A stretch of DNA of 64,000 bases, taken from positions 4,650,001 through 4,714,000 of the forward strand of contig NZ_CP093301.1 of the NCBI RefSeq assembly GCF_024362785.1. Direction: 5' to 3'. Of the stretch, positions 9,065 to 18,709 are shown piece after piece; the stretch's first letter is position 1; each line of letters opens with the position of its first letter. The notes beneath the pieces are model-generated. The model saw only the letters and a list, made by a program, of their open reading frames with translations. It was not told the DNA's origin and searched no databases. Source of the DNA: Evansella sp. LMS18 (lineage in GTDB: Bacteria > Bacillota > Bacilli > Bacillales > Salisediminibacteriaceae). The position numbers were made by a program, and so were the translations under genes.

Positions 9065-9880
9065 TTATGCCTTTATCTTATTTAAAGGATGGTTATAAAG
9101 AAAGAAGTACTGTCTTCTCTTACCTATAGAGAGAGGATGAAAAGGCTTAATATCAGTTCCTTTAAGAAGATGAACAGCGTTTCGTTCCAGGTATTCTCTG
9201 TAGCCGGAAGAATAGTTAACCCCAATATACTCATAGGCTGAGACTAATTTAAACTTCCTTTTCACATAATGATGAGCATCAGAAGCGATGAAGTGAACCA
9301 GATTATGGTCAAGTAAGTGATGAGAAAAGTTTTTTAATCTTCTTCCACTGCCTGTAATACTGTCTGCAGTAACCTGAATCAGCACTCCTTCACTGACTAA
9401 TTCGTAAACAATCTCAGGGTTTCTTCTTATTATTTTATTTCTTTCGGGATGAGCAAGAACGGGAATTATTCCTTTTTGTTTCAGTCTTAAACTTAAATCC
9501 ATTGTGTGTTCAGGGTAGTAGCTGCATGGCGGTTCAATTAACATATATTTTAACGTATTATTTAATGTTAAAAAGTCGCCCGGTTTTTCTTCCAGATCAG
9601 CTAATATATCCCGATGAATATGAAACTCAATCCCCGGGTGAATGGATAAATTAATCCCGTGTTTCTTTATCAGTTTGTTTGCTTTTTCTGTCAATATATT
9701 AATATTTTCAGGTTCATTAACATAATAATGGCCGCCGTGTTTATGTTTATGATGAGGTGTTGCTATCACATGGGTTATTCCTGTTTCAGCTGCCTGTTTT
9801 GCCAGCATGATTGTTTCTTCCCAGTTTTTCGGGCCGTCATCGAGACCCGGCAAAATATGGTTGTGGATATCTACAAGCAA
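9065..9880 (-). CDS. PHP-type tyrosine-protein phosphatase (CpsB/YwqE family)
   Basis: A metal-dependent protein tyrosine phosphatase of the PHP superfamily, 271 residues, the partner of BY-kinases in capsule control. The metal-site motifs are visible: DIHNHILPGLDDG at residues 4-16, ATPHH near 41, GIEFHIH near 83, LAHPERN and ASDAHH. A TTG start is preceded by AAAGGGGGA. It lies some 24 kb downstream of the EpsB-like kinase rather than beside it, between the sugar transferase and a GNAT gene. Its substrate is uncertain because the kinase of this locus lacks a C-terminal tyrosine cluster. Confidence 0.88.
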   Translation of the reverse strand: MLVDIHNHILPGLDDGPKNWEETIMLAKQAAETGITHVIATPHHKHKHGGHYYVNEPENINILTEKANKLIKKHGINLSIHPGIEFHIHRDILADLEEKPGDFLTLNNTLKYMLIEPPCSYYPEHTMDLSLRLKQKGIIPVLAHPERNKIIRRNPEIVYELVSEGVLIQVTADSITGSGRRLKNFSHHLLDHNLVHFIASDAHHYVKRKFKLVSAYEYIGVNYSSGYREYLERNAVHLLKGTDIKPFHPLSIGKRRQYFFLYNHPLNKIKA

Positions 9881-9910
9881 GTACAGTCCCCCTTTTATAC
9901 ATCCATTTAA

Positions 9911-10975
9911 TTATCCCAACTGGATTTCTTTAGGTGCCAGAATACCTCTGTATACAGGAAAATAATTTTCGTTAATAAAATACTTTGTTTCTACATCTTT
10001 AACAATCTTTTTGTATAAGTCTTCGTTATAAATTTGAGTACCTATAAAGTACTTATAGTTATTATTATTAGTAAATGAAGTTTTGAATTTAAAAAGACCA
10101 TCATTTTCTTCATATCCACCGCCTAAATGAAGAAATGATGTTCCTTTGGATTTACTGAATTTAATCATATAATCGAATAATAGGTTATTCGGCCTTAGAT
10201 ACAGACAACTCGTTCTTGATGCGCCTAAATGATAATGGGCATAATTTTTTCCTATAATAACCATAACTGCGGCAATTACTTCATTATTTAAACTTGCAAA
10301 CAGGAGATATGTTTTGCCCGCCATAGTCTCTTTCATTTGCTCGTAGAAATATTTTTTTTCAAAAAAGTAGTAGCTTCCTGCCTGATTCCTGTTCATTGTC
10401 TCGGTATACAGATCAATAAACAAGTTAATGTTCTCAATTGTGGGTTCTGCCTGAAAACAGGTCACTCCCTCTCTCTCCGCCTTTTTAATATTTCGTTTGT
10501 TTGCAGGAGAATAGTTATTACTGATATCAGTAAGAGGTTCCCTAAGATCTACTGCTGTTGTTTGTCTTATATACTTTACTTCCAGGTTACTGCTTAGCTT
10601 CAGGTAATTCCTCGTTAATGGGTGACAGCGAATTGTTTCTGAAATAATATTATTAGATATACAATACACCTTAAATTGACTATAGAAATCCTCCACTATG
10701 TCTTGGCTTACGCCTTCTATGTGAGGCCCCCCGTAACCATATGGTGTAATAATATCATAGCAGTATATATCATTCTCCAATGGGACACTTCGTTTGATAA
10801 ATGGATAGAATAGCTTAGTATTGCCCCTTTCCAAATACGCAGCCAGCAATTCACCACCTTCAACACTTGCAAATAACTGTCCATACTCGTAACTGTAATA
10901 CACATCTATGCTTTTAAATAACTGTATCTTTTCTTTCCAATAAGTATTATTGTCAATAATCTCTAGATTGTACAA
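9911..10975 (-). CDS. GNAT/FemAB-like acyl or aminoacyl transferase
   Basis: A protein of 354 residues with the double-GNAT layout of the FemAB/CelD group. Blocks include TTAVDLREPL, SPANKRNIKKAEREGV near residue 155, FIDLYTETMNRN, and a C-terminal YAHYHLGASR...LRPNNLLFDYMIKFSKSKG region. Relatives transfer amino acids from aminoacyl-tRNA, or acyl groups, to cell-wall or capsular amino sugars. Beside an ATP-grasp ligase and an aminotransferase pathway, a role in decorating an amino sugar is plausible. The start is TTG after AAAGGAGGGG. The exact donor cannot be read from the sequence. Confidence 0.75.
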   Translation of the reverse strand: MYNLEIIDNNTYWKEKIQLFKSIDVYYSYEYGQLFASVEGGELLAAYLERGNTKLFYPFIKRSVPLENDIYCYDIITPYGYGGPHIEGVSQDIVEDFYSQFKVYCISNNIISETIRCHPLTRNYLKLSSNLEVKYIRQTTAVDLREPLTDISNNYSPANKRNIKKAEREGVTCFQAEPTIENINLFIDLYTETMNRNQAGSYYFFEKKYFYEQMKETMAGKTYLLFASLNNEVIAAVMVIIGKNYAHYHLGASRTSCLYLRPNNLLFDYMIKFSKSKGTSFLHLGGGYEENDGLFKFKTSFTNNNNYKYFIGTQIYNEDLYKKIVKDVETKYFINENYFPVYRGILAPKEIQLG

Positions 10976-11020
10976 ATGGATCCCCTCCTTTTAGTCCACC
11001 TTTAAACAATGAGGTTCTAT

Positions 11021-12808
11021 TTAGTTAACTACGTGTCGTACAGATTGACAAATTTTATTTTGTGTTTCGACAATTCTACCTTTTTTCATTTTAAAAACCA
11101 GATCGCAGTTTTCAATGGTGCTTAGCCGGTGTGCAATTATAATTATAGTTTTTTCACCCTTTAAAAGTTCTATAGCCTTCATTATTTCTTGTTCTGTTTC
11201 ATTATCCAGAGCTGATGTTGCTTCATCCATGAATAAAATTTCTGGATTATGATAAAGAGCTCTTGCAATACCTATCCTCTGACGTTGTCCGCCAGAAAGT
11301 CTTACACCTCTTTCGCCAACTTCTGTATCAAGTTTATCAGGTAGTGATTCAACAAATTCTTTTAGTTGCGCTTGTTCAAGTGCTCTCCAAACCTCCTTAT
11401 CATCAATTGCTTTACTTTCTATTCCAAATGCAATATTTCTGCGTATTGAATCATCCGATAGGTAAATTGTTTGTGGAATATATCCTATTCTTTGTTGCCA
11501 TAAGGATTTTTGTTCAAATAAATCTATATTATCTACCTTTATACTGCCCTTTTCAGGTTTAAATAGCCCAAGAATTATATCAACTAAAGTTGTCTTACCA
11601 GCTCCCGATTCACCAATAAAAGCTACTGAACTTCCAATAGGAATAGTAAGTGATACATTTTGTATTGAATATCCTTCTTGATTTGGATATTTAAAAGAGA
11701 TATTTTTAAGCTTAATACTCTCTCTAAACACATTCTTCCCTTTATTTATGACGAAAGGACTCTGATTTTGTGATAATAAATTGGTATCTTCGTTAGCATT
11801 AAACAGATCTTCATATACAACCTCCAGTGCTGGATAACTATATCGGATGGTTGTTATCATTGCTACAACTCTATTTATAGAAGGCATTAACCTAAATGCT
11901 GCCATAGCAAATAATGCCATAGTTGATACAAGCTGAGTTGTATTTTTATCTTGAAAAACTATAATTAGCATTGTAACCAATACAATGGATACTAATAAGG
12001 TTTCAATAAATAACCGAGGAACTTGTTCTAGCATCTTCATATAGCGACTATTGTTGGCTTTTATTTGACTTTGATGAGTATAAGAATTAACAAAGAATCC
12101 TTCCTTACCGGAAACTTTTACTTCTTTACTTGCCCCTAGTCCCTGATTAACCCATTTTATTGTTGTAGCGCTAACCTTTTGTTGTTCTTTACCTAACGTA
12201 CTAATTTTTCTTCGGAAAAATCTAAAAAAAACAAAAACACTACCACCTAATAAAACACAAGCAGTAAGTGTTGCAATTGGGGCGGTTATTAAGAGTAGTA
12301 TAAATATGCAAATGATAACTAAAATTTCAGTAATTAACTGAAAGCTTGAGAGAATAATACCTTGAAAGACTTTTGAGACTTCACTAGTTACATTTCTAAG
12401 TAAGTTAGCCGTATTACGTTGGAGATGGAAACTGTATGGTTTAGTTAAATATTCTTTAAATAAACGGCGTGAGAGGTAAACTTGTTGATTTAAAATAACT
12501 CTATATTGGATATAGTGAAAAAAAAGTAAATACAGATTTTTTAATAGAAATATAAGAAGTAAGAACAATACTGAGGAAATTATAAAACTTGTTGGCGAAC
12601 TAAAATTAAACAAATTATATATATACATCAATATTGGTTGTTCCTGTATCATATCTGGATTAGTTACTATTCCTACAAAGGGGACAATTAATCCGATACC
12701 AATAGTTTCAAATAAAGCTGCAATTATCATCATAAAGAATAATTTAATAAACTTCTTTTTCTCTTTCTTGTTAAAGAGTTTTAGAAGTTTTTTGGTTGAA
12801 TTTTTCAT
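11021..12808 (-). CDS. ABC transporter, fused permease and ATPase (PglK/MsbA-like flippase)
   Basis: A half-transporter of about 595 residues. The first 340 residues hold six predicted membrane helices (ABC exporter type 1 fold). The ATPase part shows Walker A GESGAGKTT near 399-407, Q-loop IGYIPQ, signature LSGGQRQR, Walker B ILFMDEATSALD and the H-loop IIIAHRLS. It would act as a homodimer in the membrane and most likely flips the lipid-linked repeat outwards, as no Wzx/MATE flippase gene is seen in the locus. The frame opens at 12826, but GAAGGTGAG before the ATG at 12808 fits better. The gene looks AT-rich. Confidence 0.88.
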   Translation of the reverse strand: MKNSTKKLLKLFNKKEKKKFIKLFFMMIIAALFETIGIGLIVPFVGIVTNPDMIQEQPILMYIYNLFNFSSPTSFIISSVLFLLLIFLLKNLYLLFFHYIQYRVILNQQVYLSRRLFKEYLTKPYSFHLQRNTANLLRNVTSEVSKVFQGIILSSFQLITEILVIICIFILLLITAPIATLTACVLLGGSVFVFFRFFRRKISTLGKEQQKVSATTIKWVNQGLGASKEVKVSGKEGFFVNSYTHQSQIKANNSRYMKMLEQVPRLFIETLLVSIVLVTMLIIVFQDKNTTQLVSTMALFAMAAFRLMPSINRVVAMITTIRYSYPALEVVYEDLFNANEDTNLLSQNQSPFVINKGKNVFRESIKLKNISFKYPNQEGYSIQNVSLTIPIGSSVAFIGESGAGKTTLVDIILGLFKPEKGSIKVDNIDLFEQKSLWQQRIGYIPQTIYLSDDSIRRNIAFGIESKAIDDKEVWRALEQAQLKEFVESLPDKLDTEVGERGVRLSGGQRQRIGIARALYHNPEILFMDEATSALDNETEQEIMKAIELLKGEKTIIIIAHRLSTIENCDLVFKMKKGRIVETQNKICQSVRHVVN

Positions 12809-12864
12809 ATTTAATCTCACCTTCATTATTTATGATTGATCGCAATTACCCTTATTCCTCCTTA

Positions 12865-13629
12865 TTAGAAAGTTATACTAGTTCTGCATTTGCTATGAGT
12901 TTCCTCTATATTCCTTAACAAATAAAATAATTCTTCAAAATCATTTTTTATACGTTCAAGATTATTTCCTATTTCATGATTTCGATATGTGTAAAAACCT
13001 TCTAGGTCAATGTTAATTATTTTTCTAGATTTAATATCATATACCATGTTATGTAACATCCAATCCCCTGGTATATAGTTGAATTTCTTATAATATCTTT
13101 CTAAGTTTGTTACAATCTCCTCGATAGCATATAAAATTGCTGAGATTTCTATAGAATCCAATATATATTCATCTGCTAACAACTTTAACTTTACGATTTG
13201 TAGATTATCATTATTTATATATGGGGCTTCGTAGTTGCCATTACGATGAATTGCAGAGACAGCAGAGATGTTACCTCCTAAGTACTCTAACTTATTCATT
13301 GATTCTAACTTTTTAGAATAGGCTATAAAATTATCTTTCTGTTTAATTTTACGGTAAAAATTGTAACTATAAATATTGTCTTTTCTAATTACTTTGTAAA
13401 CTTTTTTCTCATCAAGAGTAATAAATATTTTGAACATGGCATTTGTTATTTTTTTATCAAAATGCATTTCCTGATAACCTTTCAAGTTAGTTAAATATAA
13501 AAAATAGAATTTGTTATATATTCTTCTATGAATTAATTTATTTCTATCCCTAAACTTTATAAAATTAATCCATAGCTTTGTTAAAGTCTTATTTTGGTAT
13601 ACCAGATTTCTTATTATTGGTTTTAACAT
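12865..13629 (-). CDS. Predicted kinase-fold phosphotransferase
   Basis: A protein of 254 residues with no strong overall match that I recognise. The C-terminal half carries a degenerate kinase catalytic loop: GDWMLHN (Asp189, Asn194) followed by INIDLEG (Asp208), the layout seen in lipopolysaccharide core kinases and aminoglycoside phosphotransferase-like proteins. The N-terminal part is very basic. It is cytoplasmic, with no membrane helix. AAGGTGGG precedes the ATG. It lies between a clearer APH-family gene and the ABC flippase, suggesting phosphorylation of a sugar or polyol in the repeat (inference). AT-rich. Confidence 0.55.
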   Translation of the reverse strand: MLKPIIRNLVYQNKTLTKLWINFIKFRDRNKLIHRRIYNKFYFLYLTNLKGYQEMHFDKKITNAMFKIFITLDEKKVYKVIRKDNIYSYNFYRKIKQKDNFIAYSKKLESMNKLEYLGGNISAVSAIHRNGNYEAPYINNDNLQIVKLKLLADEYILDSIEISAILYAIEEIVTNLERYYKKFNYIPGDWMLHNMVYDIKSRKIINIDLEGFYTYRNHEIGNNLERIKNDFEELFYLLRNIEETHSKCRTSITF

Positions 13630-13668
13630 AATTTAGCCCACCTTAGAGTAGCATTTTTGCCTTATAAG

Positions 13669-14853
13669 TCAGATTGTGGTCAATTTTTCCTTACTGGTCA
13701 TTGGCACTGAATTACATTTTTCGAGTTCTTCAAATAAGTCGAGCCATCTTACAAACTCTTTCATATGTTTAATATCTTCAGTATTAAACTCTTTCAATTT
13801 CAATAACATAAAATCCAAATAAAATAGTAGACGATAAAAATCTGTGTTTACCACTTGTTTTGGAATTCCTTCAAAACGATTGCTATTGATTAAAGTCTTA
13901 CTGAGAAAATCAATTGATTCGCTTAATTCTTGGTTTAATCTATAGATTCCATACTGTGTATCAATGGTTCTAGAAGTAAGACTAAACAGTACAAAATATA
14001 AATCAAAAAAATAACTTCGCATACTGGCTGTGTTCCAATCAATAACTTTTAATCCATTGTTACTTTGTAGTATGTTTCCTTCCCAAAAATCCCCATGGCT
14101 AAAAACCATTACTGTGCTTGTTGGTAATATGTCATCTTGTAATTGTGTATACCACCAATTCCGGAAATTCTTCATTTTTGTTATATACTTTATATCTATA
14201 GACTTTTTTTGCTGAAGCTTATCAATTTTATAGTCTACTTCCTTCCAAAGATCTCGTATATATATTGAGGAATTAACAACAATAGGTACTTCAGTATTAA
14301 TAATTTCAATAAGAGCTGGAATAACATCTTTGTATACAAGCTCAATTTCATTAAAACTATAAGACGGTCTTATAGCATTAATGTACTCTTCCTTAAAATA
14401 TCTATTTTCTATACTCGAACAAATCAAGTTCGGTGCTAATTCACATACTGCTGCTCTTTCTGCTTTCTGTAAATCCATTATCAAAGTTGAGGAATCATCT
14501 AAATCCATTGGCAGAGTGGTAGTTACTTCAAATTTATTAATATGAATTATTTTATAAACACCGTGCCTTAAAATTATTAAAAATTCACCCTGGATGTCCG
14601 AAGTTATTATTTCGTTATAGTGAACTTTCCTCTTTTTATGGTAATCATTAACAAAGGTCATTACTCTAATTATCCGCACGATTAGTGGAAAAAAATTTAT
14701 TATACTACTTCTAGTATTTCTTTGAAGAAAATGGAAGGGTTTTCCTTTTAGTAACAGAGCTATAAATAGAGCAAAAACATTTTGTTTACTATTTACATAA
14801 AGTGAATTACTAACATATAGATATTTATAACACTCCTTCATATGTCCCCCCAT
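13669..14853 (-). CDS. APH-family phosphotransferase
   Basis: A protein of 394 residues in the aminoglycoside/choline kinase fold. The catalytic loop FSHGDFWEGNIL (His253, Asp255, Asn260) and the metal-binding VIDW (Asp272) are intact. Relatives phosphorylate small alcohols, sugars or aminoglycosides. Within a polysaccharide locus a sugar or polyol kinase is more likely than a resistance gene. Its ATG overlaps the stop codon of the upstream glycosyltransferase (TAATG), so translation is coupled. A second ATG four codons in is an alternative start. AT-rich, like its neighbours. Confidence 0.72.
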   Translation of the reverse strand: MGGHMKECYKYLYVSNSLYVNSKQNVFALFIALLLKGKPFHFLQRNTRSSIINFFPLIVRIIRVMTFVNDYHKKRKVHYNEIITSDIQGEFLIILRHGVYKIIHINKFEVTTTLPMDLDDSSTLIMDLQKAERAAVCELAPNLICSSIENRYFKEEYINAIRPSYSFNEIELVYKDVIPALIEIINTEVPIVVNSSIYIRDLWKEVDYKIDKLQQKKSIDIKYITKMKNFRNWWYTQLQDDILPTSTVMVFSHGDFWEGNILQSNNGLKVIDWNTASMRSYFFDLYFVLFSLTSRTIDTQYGIYRLNQELSESIDFLSKTLINSNRFEGIPKQVVNTDFYRLLFYLDFMLLKLKEFNTEDIKHMKEFVRWLDLFEELEKCNSVPMTSKEKLTTI

Positions 14854-16064
14854 TATAATGAGACCTTTTCAAATGGATTTACATTTTTATTACTAGCTAT
14901 AGTATTCTCACTTTGTAAATTATCTTTTAGCCTTACTCTAACTGACTTATCTTCAATTATTTTTTTTACTCCCTTATATATATCTGACTCGTTTATTTTA
15001 ACTATGATCCCTGTTTTATTCTGTACTATCTGTTCATTAACACCATTGACATGAGTAGCAACTATAGGCTTATTAAACAATTTAGCTTCCAAAATAGTAA
15101 TACAAAAACCTTCATACCTGGAAGGTTGAACATAAATATCACATTCAGACATAAAAGGATATGGATTGGGGATTTCACCCAATAACTTAAAATGGTTACT
15201 TAATTTATAGTTCTTAATTAAGCTTTCGTATTCTTGTCTACACATCCCATCACCAATACAATACCACCTGACCTTATATCCATCAGCTACTAACTGTGCC
15301 ATTGCTTTAATTGCTAAATCCTGACCTTTTTCATTTGTTAACCTTCCAACAGTAAGAATTCTTATTCCATCAAATTTGTCATTAAACCCCTGGATTAGCG
15401 ATGACTGATGATAAATGATACTAGAAGATATGATATTTTTGAAAACGGTTGTTTTTTCTGTTATCCACGGTATTTTTGCTAACAACTTTTCCCGTGCCTC
15501 ATTTGATACTACGAAAACTTGATTATAGTTTCGGTACATTTTTCCGGCAAATTTATCGTTAAAACCAATCTTTGTAACATCAAAATGAATCCACTGTATC
15601 TTTCTGTCAGCCTTTATTTTCTTTGCAACAAAAAAGCTTATGAGGTCCATTGGGCCTGCATAAGCTACAGCTATGTCATATTCAACTTTCAGTCCAGGCA
15701 CACTTTTTAAAGCATATTTCATCAGCAGGCTTTTATCGTTTAGTAACTTTGAAAGGAGGCTGGCAGTAAAAAAGCCAGCTGCTTTAAATAGCCGCCCTGT
15801 ACGTAAAAAGCCTTTTACAACCTCAAGAGGAGGAGGATTCAACAGCTCCTTTATCTCCTGATAGCCATCCACATACTCAACCTTTACGTTACCTGGTATC
15901 GAATCCAGAAAGCCGCCGTACTTTTCAAGCATCAATATAGTAATCTCATAGTCGTTGTCAGGCATTTCTTTTATCATATTTAACAAAGCTTTTTCAGTGC
16001 CGCCGACATTCATGTTAATAACCATGAAAAGGATTTTTTTCTTCATAAGAGAACACACTCTCAT
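14853..16064 (-). CDS. Glycosyltransferase family 4
   Basis: A GT-B fold retaining transferase of 403 residues. It opens with KKILFMVINMNVGGTEKAL, the N-terminal acceptor-side signature, and has the donor-binding region with LTVGRLTNEKGQDLAI and the E-x7-E stretch YVQPSRYEGFCITILEAKLF. It probably adds a sugar to the lipid-linked repeat. The start ATG overlaps the stop of the preceding GT4 gene by four bases (ATGA); an internal ATG at 16046 is an alternative. It is similar in layout to the next two GT4 genes upstream, suggesting duplication within the locus. Confidence 0.88.
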   Translation of the reverse strand: MRVCSLMKKKILFMVINMNVGGTEKALLNMIKEMPDNDYEITILMLEKYGGFLDSIPGNVKVEYVDGYQEIKELLNPPPLEVVKGFLRTGRLFKAAGFFTASLLSKLLNDKSLLMKYALKSVPGLKVEYDIAVAYAGPMDLISFFVAKKIKADRKIQWIHFDVTKIGFNDKFAGKMYRNYNQVFVVSNEAREKLLAKIPWITEKTTVFKNIISSSIIYHQSSLIQGFNDKFDGIRILTVGRLTNEKGQDLAIKAMAQLVADGYKVRWYCIGDGMCRQEYESLIKNYKLSNHFKLLGEIPNPYPFMSECDIYVQPSRYEGFCITILEAKLFNKPIVATHVNGVNEQIVQNKTGIIVKINESDIYKGVKKIIEDKSVRVRLKDNLQSENTIASNKNVNPFEKVSL

Positions 16065-17254
16065 CCAATTATTTTATAAAACTTCTGGATCTCTTCCACA
16101 TTTCCTTTTTTCTCTGATTTTAAGTAATTCCTAATACTGCTTCTGAGCTCTTTATCGTTGTGAAGCTTTAAGATTCCTTCATAAACAGCTTCGGGATTCA
16201 TATCTACAACTAATCCATTTTTCCCGCTTACCATCTGGGTAAAAACAGCATCAAATCTGGTTGTAACTACTGGTATGTTAAGCATTCTCGCTTCTGCGAT
16301 TGCTATTCCAAAGCCCTCAAACCTTGAAGTCTGGACGTATATATCTGAGTTCTTAATGTATGGGTATGGGTTTGCCTCGACTCCGAGCAAAATAAAGTGG
16401 TCGGACAGCCCCTTCTCCTCAATAGACGCTCTAATCGTCTTCTCTAACGGCCCTTTACCTAAAGCATACCATCTGAAATTAATATTGCCCTGCTCTTTCA
16501 GCATATGACAGGCTTTTATTGCAATATCGTAGCCTTTTTGATTGGCGAGCCTGCCAATTGTAAGAATTTTAATTCCTTCAAATTCATCATTAAATCCTTT
16601 TCCTAATTCAGCCATCTTCGAGATGAACTCCGGATTAGTAATATCAAAAATAACCTCTGTTTGATCCCAATATTCCGGAAACGTCTCTGTAAATATTTCT
16701 TTTGTTTTATTCGATACAGCAACTATGCTGTCGAACTTCTCATAGAACTTTTTCTGAAATACCTTATCCTCGTCCTCCAGTCTGTAGCTGACATTTACCC
16801 AGGCTAACTTCTTATTAGCTTTAACTTTATCAGCTACATAAAAAGTCGGTATGCACTGGGCATATGCGATGGCAATATCATATGTTTCAGGATTTGCTTC
16901 TATCACATCAGCAGCTGACTCCCAGAAGATTCTGGCCTTTTGCGGATTACTGTATGTTTTTCTCCTGATATTTGCCGAATATATAATTCTTGCATTAAGC
17001 ATTTTAAAATTTTTATTTTTCGTAGAATAAAGGACAGACTTATAAAGACTCAACTTTGAGAAATTAGTATATTTCAGCGGTGGCAGTATATTCACTTCTT
17101 CAGGCAGCAATTTTTCCAGGGTTTTCCCATGAGAAAACAGCATTAAATCCACGGAAAACCTGGAGTAATCCAGCATGGACAATAATGTGACAAGACTTTT
17201 TTCCGCACCAGCCACATCTAACGAATCAATCACAAATAGTAGTTTCTTTTTCAT
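16061..17254 (-). CDS. Glycosyltransferase family 4
   Basis: A GT-B transferase of about 397 residues. It shows KKKLLFVIDSLDVAGAEKSL at the N-terminus, LTIGRLANQKGYDIAI at the start of the donor domain and the E-x7-E region YVQTSRFEGFGIAIAEARML. The frame opens with a GTG at 17269, but AAAAGGTGAT lies about ten bases before the ATG at 17254, so that start is preferred. It is clearly paralogous to the GT4 that follows (shared spacing of all motifs). The sugar specificity is unknown. Confidence 0.88.
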   Translation of the reverse strand: MKKKLLFVIDSLDVAGAEKSLVTLLSMLDYSRFSVDLMLFSHGKTLEKLLPEEVNILPPLKYTNFSKLSLYKSVLYSTKNKNFKMLNARIIYSANIRRKTYSNPQKARIFWESAADVIEANPETYDIAIAYAQCIPTFYVADKVKANKKLAWVNVSYRLEDEDKVFQKKFYEKFDSIVAVSNKTKEIFTETFPEYWDQTEVIFDITNPEFISKMAELGKGFNDEFEGIKILTIGRLANQKGYDIAIKACHMLKEQGNINFRWYALGKGPLEKTIRASIEEKGLSDHFILLGVEANPYPYIKNSDIYVQTSRFEGFGIAIAEARMLNIPVVTTRFDAVFTQMVSGKNGLVVDMNPEAVYEGILKLHNDKELRSSIRNYLKSEKKGNVEEIQKFYKIIG

Positions 17255-17293
17255 TTTATAAGACATCACCTTTTATATTTGAGTTTAGCAGGA

Positions 17294-18274
17294 TTACGCT
17301 CTGGCCAGTTGTCTTTTTATTTGGTTAAAATAAAGAAGGAGCCTGAAATCATAATTGATTGTTCTTATTAAATATTTATATTTTTTGTTCAGTATTGAGT
17401 TAGTGATAATTTCTTTATAATATTTTCTGACAGGCCGCTGGATAGCCGATAAAAAATCCAGTTGTTTCTCCCTGTCATCCACCTGGTTAATGATATAGTA
17501 CATATTATCAATACAGCCGTAAGTAAACGCTGCTAAGACCTCATCTGACAACTGAGGATATTCTGCAGTCATATAATCAACGATTTCTTCCCACCCAGTA
17601 AAAGCATCCAGCCGCTTTTCTGAGAAAGTAGAGGTTAGTATGCTGTTGCTCCTCTTTACGTATAGATAACCAATAAAATCTTTGAAAACTGTTTTTGAGG
17701 AATTGGCAAATAATCTGTAGGTGGTGGAAAGGTCCTCGTGAATGCGTCCTTCCGGGAACTTGATATTATCAAAACACGATTTTTTAAAAAGCTTATTACA
17801 TAACGAAAACCTGTAAAGCTTTCCTCTGAAAAGCTCCCTTAAGGCTTCTGTGTGATCCAGTTCTTTCGTATATTCATTAGAGACAGGATTGATGATCTTT
17901 CCGTCTATTTCTCTGCCCAGCCGGCAAACCGCGATATCGCTGTCTGTGTTCACACATAAGCTGTGCAACTCTTCATACATATGAGGGGCAATATGGTCAT
18001 CACCATCGACAAAACCAATGTAATTTCCCTGGGCGGCAGCAACGCCTACGTTTCTCGCAGAGCTGACACCCTTACAACCCTGATGGATAACAATGACTCT
18101 GGTATCCTTTTTACTGTATTCGTCACAAATGCTCCCGCTGTTATCTGATGAGCCGTCGTTTACAAGTATTACTTCCAGATTAGTAAACATCTGTGCCAAA
18201 ATACTGTCCACACAATCCCTAAGGTAAGGACCTGCATTATGAACCGGTACAATCACACTAATTTCAGGTGGCAT
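17294..18274 (-). CDS. Glycosyltransferase family 2
   Basis: A GT-A transferase of 326 residues. It shows EISVIVPVHNAGPYL, then LVNDGSSDNSG and the acidic metal site FVDGDDH near residue 92, with a later HEDLSTTY block typical of capsule GT2 enzymes. The C-terminal third is basic and aromatic and may touch the membrane. AGGA precedes the ATG by five bases. It lies between the TagD-like gene and two GT4 genes with gaps of only about 20-40 bases, so it belongs to the same transcript. Donor and acceptor are unknown. Confidence 0.87.
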   Translation of the reverse strand: MPPEISVIVPVHNAGPYLRDCVDSILAQMFTNLEVILVNDGSSDNSGSICDEYSKKDTRVIVIHQGCKGVSSARNVGVAAAQGNYIGFVDGDDHIAPHMYEELHSLCVNTDSDIAVCRLGREIDGKIINPVSNEYTKELDHTEALRELFRGKLYRFSLCNKLFKKSCFDNIKFPEGRIHEDLSTTYRLFANSSKTVFKDFIGYLYVKRSNSILTSTFSEKRLDAFTGWEEIVDYMTAEYPQLSDEVLAAFTYGCIDNMYYIINQVDDREKQLDFLSAIQRPVRKYYKEIITNSILNKKYKYLIRTINYDFRLLLYFNQIKRQLARA

Positions 18275-18292
18275 AATTATCCTATCCCTTCC

Positions 18293-18709
18293 TCAGGACC
18301 TTATTTTCTCTTTTACCAAAGTCGTGGAAACTCCCTTTGTATACGGGAAATAAACAATATCTACTCCTACCTGGCTGAAACGCATTTCTAATTCAGCAAA
18401 AAGAGCATTTCCTTTCCAGTCGTCACCAACAAACATGACATCGAAAAGTAAATGCTCCCAGGCTGAATATTTATCTCTGTTAAACTGAGGAACTACTTGG
18501 TCAACATATTTTATACCCTCTACAATAGCCTTTCTGTCTTCAAAAGAAGTTACTGGCTGCTTATTTTTATATTCCAGTACAAGCTTATCAGTACTGACGC
18601 CCACAATTAGGTGATCGCACTGTTCCTTCGCTTTTTTTAATATATTTAGGTGGCCGACGTGAAATAAATCAAATACCCCCGTCGTATAACCTATTTTATA
18701 CTGCTTCAT
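18293..18709 (-). CDS. Glycerol-3-phosphate cytidylyltransferase family (TagD-like)
   Basis: A small cytidylyltransferase of 138 residues that activates a polyol or aminoalcohol phosphate with CTP. The nucleotide-binding motif TGVFDLFHVGH (His17, His20) and the C-terminal KGVSTTLVKEKI, equivalent to the RTEGISTT box of TagD, are present, and so is FVGDDWKG. GGGAGTGG lies eight bases before the ATG. Its ATG overlaps the end of the TagF-like gene by 14 bases, so the two act together: CDP-glycerol (or a related CDP-alcohol) made here would be used by that transferase. Substrate choice is inferred from the family and the neighbour. Confidence 0.85.
   Translation of the reverse strand: MKQYKIGYTTGVFDLFHVGHLNILKKAKEQCDHLIVGVSTDKLVLEYKNKQPVTSFEDRKAIVEGIKYVDQVVPQFNRDKYSAWEHLLFDVMFVGDDWKGNALFAELEMRFSQVGVDIVYFPYTKGVSTTLVKEKIRS

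Noticed and set aside
13669-14853. Aminoglycoside resistance gene
   Set aside because: The fold matches APH enzymes, but the gene is embedded in and translationally coupled to a polysaccharide operon, so a sugar or polyol kinase is more likely.
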